In this document: positions 1-4,490 of the stretch, in pieces
How the letters are laid out: each line of letters opens with the position of its first letter
Numbering within the stretch: the stretch's first letter is position 1
NCBI GenBank assembly: GCA_003132865.1
Contig: PKYZ01000197.1
Coordinates: 5,180 to 12,349 of the forward strand
Direction of reading: 5' to 3'
Length of the DNA: 7,170 nucleotides
From: Bryobacterales bacterium
GTDB lineage: Bacteria > Acidobacteriota > Terriglobia > Bryobacterales > Bryobacteraceae
Notes under the pieces: model-generated
What the model saw: the letters and a program-made list of their open reading frames with translations, nothing else
Told to the model about the DNA's origin: nothing
Databases searched by the model: none
Translations under genes and position numbers: made by a program

Positions 1-575
1 CGCACGGCCATGGCGGGCGTATCGGCGGCGCGGCCGTGGGCGATCAGCGCACGCGCGATTTCATCGAAGGCGAAGATGCCCATGAAGATGACCAGCGTGT
101 CCGTCCCGCCAACCTTGCTCCAATCGATGCCCGCTGCATCGTGGCCCGTCACGAACGTCACCACCTTGGTGTGCTCGCGATGCGTGAGCGGTACTCCCGT
201 GTACGCCGCAATTCCCAGCGGCGACGTGACCCCCGGCACAATTTCGAAAGCCACGCCCGCGGCGGCCAGCGCTTCGGCTTCTTCCCCACCGCGGCCGAAA
301 ATGAACGGATCGCCGCCTTTCAGCCGCACGACGTTCAGGCCCCGCCGCGCGCGCTCGATCATCATGGCGCAGATCTCTTCCTGGCTGAAGGCGTGCACGG
401 ATTTCTTCTTGCCGACGTAGATGCGTTCGGCCTGCGCGGGCGCCAGATCCAGCAACGCCGGGTTGGCAAGATGGTCGTACAGGACCGAATCGGCCCGCTC
501 CAGCAGGCGGCGGCCCTTCAGGGTGATGAGTTCGGGATCGCCTGGTCCGGCGCCTACCAGGTAGACCTTGCTCAT
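1..575 (-). CDS. cobA: Uroporphyrinogen-III C-methyltransferase (SUMT), N-terminal part, runs off the window
   Basis: This gene encodes the SAM-dependent enzyme that methylates uroporphyrinogen III at C2 and C7 to give precorrin-2, the branch to siroheme and cobalamin. The first 191 residues are visible. Family motifs are the N-terminal SAM-site loop VGAGPGDPELITLKG (residues 7-21), YDHLANPALL (33-42), RLKGGDPFIFGRGGEE (84-99), VPGVTS (113-118) and PLTHR (129-133), followed by VTFVTGHD. The start ATG (575-573) overlaps the hemC stop in an ATGA, and a GGAGAG Shine-Dalgarno lies 9 bases upstream, so the start is well supported. Stand-alone SUMTs are about 250-280 residues, so at least 60 residues are missing. 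In many bacteria the protein continues into a fused uroporphyrinogen-III synthase (HemD), and no separate hemD lies between hemC and this gene. The fusion cannot be judged from here. Identification as SUMT is firm; the exact symbol (cobA, sumT, or a cobA-hemD fusion) is less so. Confidence 0.93.
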   Translation of the reverse strand, partial: MSKVYLVGAGPGDPELITLKGRRLLERADSVLYDHLANPALLDLAPAQAERIYVGKKKSVHAFSQEEICAMMIERARRGLNVVRLKGGDPFIFGRGGEEAEALAAAGVAFEIVPGVTSPLGIAAYTGVPLTHREHTKVVTFVTGHDAAGIDWSKVGGTDTLVIFMGIFAFDEIARALIAHGRAADTPAMAV

Positions 576-1462
576 CCGTAGACGCTCTCCAGAATGCGGT
601 CCGCGCCCGCCGCCAGCAACGCTTCCCCTAACTCGCGGCCGATGCGCTGGGCGTCCGCGGCGGGACCTTCGGATCGATCGTGCACCAGGTGGACACCATC
701 CGGCGAGACGACTACGGCCTGCAGCGAGAGACGGTCGCCGGCGACGGTGGCGTAGGCCCCTATGGGGACCTGGCAGCCTCCTCCTAGGGCGGCTAGGAGA
801 GATCGTTCGGCGGTGACGGCCGATTGGGTGGGGGCATGATTTAGCTGCTGACAGGTCAGGAGGCCTGACTGGCCGGTCTCGATCGCCAGCGCGCCTTGGC
901 CTACCGCGGGACAGACGATATCGGGCGGTAGGATCTCCGCGATGCGGTCCTCCCAGCCCAGGCGTTTCAGACCGGCGGCCGCGAGCACTATGGCGTCATA
1001 TTGACCTGCATCCAGCTTGCGCAGGCGTGTGTCCAAATTGCCGCGCACTGCCTCGATCCGTAGATCGGGCCGGACTCTGCGCAACTGCGCCGCGCGACGC
1101 AGCGAGCTGGTGCCCAGCTTCGCACCTGCGGGCAAGTCCGCCAACCGCCTGCCCACCAGGGCATCGCGCGGATCTTCGCGCGCCGGAATCGCGGCCAACA
1201 CCAGACCCGCGGGCAACTCCGTCGGCAGGTCCTTCAGACTGTGCACCGCCAGGTCCGCGCGGCCCTCCAGCAGGGCTTCCTCGATCTCCTTGGTGAACAG
1301 TCCCTTCGCGCCCACCTGAGCCAGCGGCACGTCCGTGATCTTGTCGCCGGTGGTCTTTATGATTTCGATGCGGCTCGGGTATCCCAGGGCCGCCAGTTGC
1401 TGCTGCACCCAATGGGCCTGCCACAGGGCCAGTTGCGATCCTCGCGATGCGATGACAAGCAT
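572..1462 (-). CDS. hemC: Hydroxymethylbilane synthase (porphobilinogen deaminase)
   Basis: HemC condenses four porphobilinogen molecules into the linear tetrapyrrole hydroxymethylbilane, using a covalently bound dipyrromethane cofactor, in the cytosol. The 296-residue protein is the usual family length. The N-terminus is LVIASRGSQLALWQ (2-15). HSLKDLP (74-80) holds the catalytic Asp (D78, equivalent to Asp84 in E. coli). GTSSLRRAAQLRR (117-129) and RGNLDTRL (140-147) are the substrate and cofactor-binding arginine motifs. VGQGALAIE is at 187-195, and LGGGCQVPIGAYA contains Cys230, the expected cofactor attachment residue. I chose the ATG at 1462 because GAGGGAG sits 5 bases upstream and the protein then begins in the usual way. 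An in-frame ATG at 1498 would add 12 residues (MILPSRDSEGAV), has no ribosome site and reads through a duplicated sequence. The gene lies 32 bases after hemA and overlaps cobA by 4 bases. All key residues are present, so it should be active. Confidence 0.96.
   Translation of the reverse strand: MLVIASRGSQLALWQAHWVQQQLAALGYPSRIEIIKTTGDKITDVPLAQVGAKGLFTKEIEEALLEGRADLAVHSLKDLPTELPAGLVLAAIPAREDPRDALVGRRLADLPAGAKLGTSSLRRAAQLRRVRPDLRIEAVRGNLDTRLRKLDAGQYDAIVLAAAGLKRLGWEDRIAEILPPDIVCPAVGQGALAIETGQSGLLTCQQLNHAPTQSAVTAERSLLAALGGGCQVPIGAYATVAGDRLSLQAVVVSPDGVHLVHDRSEGPAADAQRIGRELGEALLAAGADRILESVYG
585..590 (-). promoter_or_regulatory. Ribosome binding site of the cobA-type gene inside the hemC 3' end
   Basis: On the minus strand GGAGAG lies within the last hemC codons, with a 9-base spacer to the ATG at 575. 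It supports that start and suggests that initiation combines its own Shine-Dalgarno with coupling through the ATGA overlap. Confidence 0.6.
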
Positions 1463-1467
1463 TACCG

Positions 1468-1474
1468 CTCCCTC
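1468..1474 (-). promoter_or_regulatory. Ribosome binding site of hemC
   Basis: GAGGGAG on the minus strand lies 5 bases before the ATG at 1462. It decides the hemC start against the upstream in-frame ATG at 1498. It directly abuts the TGA of the second copy of the junction duplication. Confidence 0.7.
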
Positions 1475-1515
1475 ACTGTCGCGGCTCGGTAAGATCATTG
1501 TCGCGGCTCGGTAAG
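1473..1515 (-). repeat. 22-base tandem duplication across the hemA stop codon
   Basis: Bases 1473-1493 and 1495-1515 match at 20 of 21 positions with a 22-base period; 17 of them (TGTCGCGGCTCGGTAAG on the plus strand) are an uninterrupted match. The right-hand copy encodes the last HemA residues and its TGA. The left-hand copy is noncoding and ends in GTGA instead of ATGA. The duplication lengthens the hemA-hemC gap to 32 bases. Without it, the hemA stop would lie about 10 bases from the hemC start, with the Shine-Dalgarno touching the stop. Confidence 0.9.
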
Positions 1516-2769
1516 GTGAAATGCCTTGCGAATGGCGGCGATCACGTGCGCGCCGTCCGGCCGCCCCGCCTGCAGCCGCAACTCCGAGATCGGACCGTGC
1601 GCCACTTTGTTGATGATGCCGCGCGTCAGCATCTCCCAGGCCTCTTCCTGCGCGCGCGTCACCGGACCAAACTTGCGCCGCACTTTGTCGATTTCCGCCT
1701 GCCGTATGCGCTCCAGTTCCTCCTGCAGGCTGATGATCGTGGGCGTGATTTCCTGCACCTTGAGGCGGGCCATCATGCGCTCCACCTCCTGCTTCACGAT
1801 CTCCTCGGCGCGCTCGGCCTCCTTGAGGCGCTCGCGCAGGTTGGCGTTGACCACCTCCTGCAGATCGTCGATGTCGTAGAGGAAGACGTTGTCCAAATCG
1901 TTGACCGACGGCTCGATGTTCCGCGGCACCGCGATATCGATCAGGAACATGGGCTTGTTGCGCCGCGCGCTGATGACCCGCTGCATCTCGTCCTTGTGCA
2001 GGATGTAGTGCGGCGCGCCGCTGGAGGCGATCAGGATGTCCACCTCCGGGAGCATAGCCACGAAGCGCGTGTACTCGACGGGCGTGCCCTGGAACAGCCT
2101 CGCCATTTCGATCGCGCGCTCGTGTGTGCGATTGGTGACGAAGACGTGCGCCGCGCCGGAGCGCCGCAGGTGCCGGGCGGCCAACTCCGACATCTTACCC
2201 GCGCCCGCGATCATGACCGTGCGGTTGTTCAGCGAGCCGAAAATCTTGCGCGCCAGCTCCACCGCCGCATAGCTGACCGACACCGCCATCTGCCCGATGC
2301 CGGTTTCCGAGCGCACCCGCTTGGCCACGCTGAAGGCGCGCTCCAGCAGGCCCTCCAGCCATCCGCAGAGCGCGCCCTGCGTCTTCGCGATCCCGTAAGC
2401 GGTCTTGAGCTGCCCCAGGATCTGCGGTTCGCCCACCACCATCGAATCCAGGCTGGATGCCACCCGGAATAGGTGGTGGATGGCGTTCTGGCCTTCATGC
2501 CGGTAAAGGTACGGCTCGATCGAGGCGGGCGCCACCATGCGCGATTCCCGCAGAAACTCGTCCACCAGCGCCTGCGGGTCCACTGGATCGTCCGTGGTGA
2601 CGGTGATCTCAACGCGGTTGCAGGTCGACAGGATGCAGGCTTCCGAGACGCCCGCGCGCGATTTCAGAGACTGCAAGGCCTCCGGCAGGGCCGGCTCCGG
2701 GAAGGCCAGGCATTCCCGTATCTCGACGGGCGCGGTCTTATGGCTGACGCCTGTGACCAGCAGTTTCAT
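1495..2769 (-). CDS. hemA: Glutamyl-tRNA reductase
   Basis: HemA carries out the first committed step of C5-pathway tetrapyrrole synthesis, the NADPH-dependent reduction of glutamyl-tRNA(Glu) to glutamate-1-semialdehyde. The 424-residue protein has the full family layout. GVSHKTAPVEIRE (7-19) and ILSTCNRVEI (46-55) belong to the catalytic domain, with the nucleophile Cys50. HHLFRVASSLDSMVVGEPQILGQ follows at 98-120. The NADPH-binding domain has AGAGKMSE (188-195), VTNRTHERA (211-219) and IDIAVPRNIEP (277-287). The C-terminal helical dimerisation domain starts near YDIDDLQEVV (298-307). The ATG at 2769 gives the standard MKLLVTGVSHKTAP start; the frame is open about 71 codons further upstream, but that part is antisense-like read-through of the preceding membrane gene's DNA. 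The start overlaps the upstream stop by 4 bases (ATGA) with no strong ribosome site, which points to coupled translation. The use of HemA indicates the C5 pathway rather than ALA synthase. Confidence 0.97.
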   Translation of the reverse strand: MKLLVTGVSHKTAPVEIRECLAFPEPALPEALQSLKSRAGVSEACILSTCNRVEITVTTDDPVDPQALVDEFLRESRMVAPASIEPYLYRHEGQNAIHHLFRVASSLDSMVVGEPQILGQLKTAYGIAKTQGALCGWLEGLLERAFSVAKRVRSETGIGQMAVSVSYAAVELARKIFGSLNNRTVMIAGAGKMSELAARHLRRSGAAHVFVTNRTHERAIEMARLFQGTPVEYTRFVAMLPEVDILIASSGAPHYILHKDEMQRVISARRNKPMFLIDIAVPRNIEPSVNDLDNVFLYDIDDLQEVVNANLRERLKEAERAEEIVKQEVERMMARLKVQEITPTIISLQEELERIRQAEIDKVRRKFGPVTRAQEEAWEMLTRGIINKVAHGPISELRLQAGRPDGAHVIAAIRKAFHLTEPRQ

Positions 2770-3587
2770 GGCTTCAGCAGCCAGCTTCCCAGCCGCGCAT
2801 GCGCCACCCAGGTGACCGCCGACAACCCCACCACCACGATCACCATAATGGCGGCCTTGCGGCCCCGCCATCCGGCCGTGATGCGCAGAAACACCATGGC
2901 CAGGTAGCAGCCCCAGGTGATGAACGATATGGCGATGGCCGGCTGGCTGATCCATTGCCTCTTGTGTTCGATGAACGCCCACGTGGTGGCGGCGATCACC
3001 GCCAGCGTCATCAGCACGAAGCCCAGCGCCATGGACCGGGAGATCAACTCATCCAGGGTGCCCAGCGGCGGCAGGCGATAGTAGAGCTTGCGCGGCTTCT
3101 TCCGCTTGAGCTCGCGCTCCTGGAACAGATACAGCAGCGAGGCTCCGGCGGTGAACGCCAGCGCCGCGAAGCCCAGCAAGACCAGCGTGATGTGCACGTC
3201 CAGCCAGGCGTTACGGATTACCGGGCTGGTCCAGGCGTCCACCGGGTTGCCCAGCGTGGCCACCAGCGTCATGACGAAGATCAGGGGAAAGATAAACACG
3301 CTGAGGCTTTCGGTTTTGTAGCGCCAATAGACGAACAGGAACAGTGCGGTGATGAGGAAGGCGCACATGGAGAGCGTCTCGTAGAAGTTGGCGATGGGGC
3401 AGCGATTCGTGAGCACCCCCTCGTCCACGATGGAGACGCAGTGCAGCACGGCGCCGATGGAAAGCGCGGTGAGTGAAACCCGGAAGAGGTGCTCGCGTTT
3501 GCGGACCAGCGTGAGGATGGCGTGCAGCAGGCCGAGCGAGTACAGGGCCGCGGCTACGCGCAGCCAGATGACACTCATTTCAGCCAT
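2766..3587 (-). CDS. HemX/CcsA-family integral membrane protein (cytochrome c assembly-like), degenerate tryptophan motif
   Basis: This 273-residue protein has about eight predicted membrane segments (near residues 7-28, 36-56, 70-88, 96-112, 131-155, 187-207, 217-236 and 246-265). It resembles the CcmC/CcsA/HemX superfamily. It has the N-terminal CPIANFYETLSM region (63-74), comparable to the P-x-x-N-x-Y-E-S/T stretch of CcsA proteins, a conserved-type VHITLVLLGFAALAF helix with His132, then LLYLFQERELKRKK (151-164), LDELISRSMALGF (178-190) and ITAGWRGRKAA (236-246). The heme-handling WWD loop expected near residues 203-216 is not recognisable: it reads WAFIEHKRQWISQP and lacks the W-x-W-D-P core. 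That favours a HemX role (membrane partner in hem operons that modulates HemA or heme) over a full cytochrome c synthetase. It heads the operon and couples into hemA by ATGA. The start at 3587 has no clear Shine-Dalgarno; an ATG three codons inside (3578) is an alternative. Confidence 0.85.
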   Translation of the reverse strand: MAEMSVIWLRVAAALYSLGLLHAILTLVRKREHLFRVSLTALSIGAVLHCVSIVDEGVLTNRCPIANFYETLSMCAFLITALFLFVYWRYKTESLSVFIFPLIFVMTLVATLGNPVDAWTSPVIRNAWLDVHITLVLLGFAALAFTAGASLLYLFQERELKRKKPRKLYYRLPPLGTLDELISRSMALGFVLMTLAVIAATTWAFIEHKRQWISQPAIAISFITWGCYLAMVFLRITAGWRGRKAAIMVIVVVGLSAVTWVAHARLGSWLLKP

Positions 3588-3598
3588 GAAGTGCGCCG

Positions 3599-3615
3599 TT
3601 CAAGGGTCGCTTGAA
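3599..3615. promoter_or_regulatory. Perfect inverted repeat in the hem operon leader
   Basis: TTCAAG (3599-3604) and CTTGAA (3610-3615) are perfect complementary arms around a 5-base spacer. The repeat lies between the possible -10 element and the membrane-protein start, near the expected transcription start. It could be an operator or chance; nothing identifies a binding protein. Confidence 0.35.
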
Positions 3616-3620
3616 ATAAT

Positions 3621-3626
3621 AGTATA
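3621..3626 (-). promoter_or_regulatory. Possible -10 element of the hem operon
   Basis: The minus strand reads TATACT, one mismatch from TATAAT, about 34 bases before the ATG at 3587, in an AT-rich island in GC-rich sequence. No convincing -35 box is seen 16-18 bases upstream, so this is a weak call. Confidence 0.3.
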
Positions 3627-3670
3627 GCGTGGGGCGGCCGGGGGGTCGCGGGCACGGATGAAAAGGAGGG

Positions 3671-3698
3671 AAAGCGCAGAGATACCTGCCTGCGCTTT
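3671..3698 (-). terminator. Hairpin with perfect 9-bp stem, possible terminator-like element
   Basis: AAAGCGCAG (3671-3679) and CTGCGCTTT (3690-3698) form a perfect stem with a 10-base loop. Read on the minus strand it is followed by a pyrimidine-rich run (CCCTCCTTTTC) rather than a clean T tract, so it is at best a weak intrinsic terminator. It lies directly after the transposase remnant and before the hem promoter region, where it could block minus-strand transcription entering the operon. Confidence 0.4.
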
Positions 3699-3831
3699 GC
3701 GCACATGCGTCCAGTGCCGCTGGTCCACCCAGGCGTTGTCGTTCTTCCTATAAGGCCGCGACCGCGACATCTTGATCTGGCCTTTCCGGCAGTATCTCAG
3801 CAGATCGTTGGTTCATTCGCGTGTCGTTGTC
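3696..3831 (-). pseudogene. Remnant of a DDE (integrase-core) transposase, frameshifted
   Basis: The minus strand encodes a recognisable fragment of the catalytic core of insertion-sequence transposases with an rve-type (integrase-like) domain. One frame (from 3831) gives DNDT, matching the second catalytic Asp in the family's D-x-D-N-D/G-S/T context. A different frame (3809 down to 3696) gives NDLLRYCRKGQ, then SRSRPYRKNDNAWVDQ and RHWTHVRK, matching the family's FTRSRPYRKNDNxxVEQKN...VR signature near the third catalytic residue. That residue, normally Glu in VEQ, reads Asp here. A TGA and a frame change separate the two parts, where an intact family member would read a continuous EFIN-like stretch. 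Similarity stops abruptly at the hairpin (3671-3698). It is clearly non-functional. The IS family is not certain. Confidence 0.72.
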
Positions 3832-4096
3832 CGGAGGGATTTCGCGAATCCGAAAGAGCAGCCGTCCGCAGATGCGATCCGGCCCTTCTTGGGTCGCCGC
3901 CTGTCGGCCTCGACCGTTACGGCCGCGATCCGCATCGGCAGAGATCTTTCGTTTGCACCTGTCGCAAGTTGCGGAGGTCCCTCACCCAACCGGCTGACTG
4001 ACGCTCGTCGGCTGGCACCACCTTTTTCAAGGGATAGGGCGGTTGAAGCTCTGGAATGCCCGCAGCAAAGGAATCGACGCGCTGGCAACGTAATCA
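3832..4096. other. Noncoding stretch, probably decayed insertion-sequence interior
   Basis: No convincing gene is visible here. A 122-codon minus-strand frame (4181-3813) is open, and shorter plus-strand frames overlap it, but their translations have no recognisable motifs, membrane segments or plausible ribosome sites. Because it lies between the transposase core remnant and the structured element at 4097-4175, the simplest reading is the decayed N-terminal part of the same insertion sequence. No specific transposase motif could be identified to prove it. Confidence 0.4.
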
Positions 4097-4175
4097 GATA
4101 ATTCACTCCTATTAGATGTGATTGCCCATTTCGGCCGATGAGCACATCGGATGGCAAGTTCCTGAGTGAATCATC
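4097..4175. repeat. 79-base nested inverted repeat (possible IS end or MITE-like element)
   Basis: The outer arms are GATAATTCACTC (4097-4108) and GAGTGAATCATC (4164-4175), complementary at 11 of 12 positions. Nested inside are TTGCC (4122-4126) with GGCAA (4153-4157), AT with AT, and CCGATG (4135-4140) with CATCGG (4145-4150) around an AGCA loop. The right side of the inner stem is continuous; the left has a one-base bulge and a five-base bulge. Read on the minus strand, it contains GGAACTTGCCATCCG and CGAAATGGGCAA, reminiscent of end repeats of transposons carrying this transposase type. That link rests on memory, not a comparison. Confidence 0.55.
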
Positions 4176-4237
4176 AACCATCCGGTCGGCCTGACTTGGA
4201 TGTCCGTGTGCCGCCTGAAATCAAAACAGTTCGAGGG

Positions 4238-4257
4238 TGCTCGTCACGCGACGAGCA
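4238..4257 (+). promoter_or_regulatory. Leader hairpin before the strong ribosome site
   Basis: TGCTCGTC (4238-4245) and GACGAGCA (4250-4257) form a perfect 8-bp stem with an ACGC loop, 6 bases before the AAAAGGAG at 4264. There is no T tract, so it is not an intrinsic terminator. It could stabilise the mRNA or tune access to the ribosome site. Confidence 0.4.
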
Positions 4258-4263
4258 ACATAG

Positions 4264-4271
4264 AAAAGGAG
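4264..4271 (+). promoter_or_regulatory. Strong Shine-Dalgarno before alternative in-frame ATG at 4275
   Basis: AAAAGGAG is followed by only three bases (TTT) and an ATG at 4275, which is in the same frame as the secreted protein with no stop between. The spacing is short. If used, the signal peptide would be buried about 50 residues in. Confidence 0.4.
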
Positions 4272-4403
4272 TTTATGATCCCATTATCCCGTAAAGCCGT
4301 ATCGAGGAAGTCCGGTTTCTGTCTATTCGCGCCTTTGTATCAGGGGAGCCGATGCCACTTCGCCCGGCGCGCTCGCGTCGCGAGACCCACGCCTGTGTCC
4401 ATC

Positions 4404-4407
4404 GGAG
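4404..4407 (+). promoter_or_regulatory. Ribosome binding site for the GTG start at 4416
   Basis: GGAG lies 8 bases before the GTG. With the canonical signal peptide that begins at this codon, it is the reason for choosing this start over the ATG at 4275. Confidence 0.55.
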
Positions 4408-4415
4408 AAAGCCAA

Positions 4416-4490
4416 GTGACAAGGCCCAAACGGCGCGCTTTCAGTATTTTGGCGGCATTGACGGTGCTCGTTTATGCGCCCTGCAAGGCA
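4416..4490 (+). other. Predicted Sec signal peptide of the secreted protein
   Basis: The 25 residues have a basic start (TRPKRR), a 13-residue hydrophobic core and a C-K-A ending before DVPAP. The Cys is preceded by Pro and lacks a lipobox, so a lipoprotein is unlikely. Confidence 0.75.

Larger units (their letters stand above)
4176..4415 (+). other. Leader region upstream of the secreted protein
   Basis: This region holds a hairpin (4238-4257), a strong AAAAGGAG ribosome site and an in-frame ATG (4275) that would extend the secreted protein by 47 residues. No convincing -35/-10 pair was seen. No riboswitch motif that I know, such as the c-di-GMP GEMM core, could be matched. Confidence 0.4.

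Noticed and set aside
36..581. 181-codon plus-strand frame at the window start
   Set aside because: It is antisense to the cobA-type gene, whose minus-strand translation carries all SUMT motifs.
1463..1498. ATG at 1498 as the hemC start, overlapping the hemA stop as ATGA
   Set aside because: It has no ribosome site, adds 12 non-conserved residues through duplicated sequence, and the ATG at 1462 has a good Shine-Dalgarno and the standard family N-terminus.
1498..2472. 324-codon plus-strand frame opposite hemA
   Set aside because: It is the antisense shadow of a fully conserved hemA; high GC opens long frames on the opposite strand.
2770..2982. 71-codon N-terminal extension of HemA
   Set aside because: It lies entirely inside the upstream membrane-protein gene in another frame, is Gly/His/Arg-rich low-quality sequence, and HemA family members start at MKLLVTGVSHKTAP-like sequence.
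3813..4181. 122-codon minus-strand frame as a hypothetical gene
   Set aside because: No recognisable motif, no convincing ribosome site, and its end overlaps the transposase remnant in a different frame; it is probably decayed insertion DNA.
4000..4260. Possible c-di-GMP (GEMM) or cobalamin riboswitch, suggested by CACGC...GCAAC-like fragments
   Set aside because: The downstream conserved core elements are absent and the pairing pattern does not fit; only short chance similarities remain.
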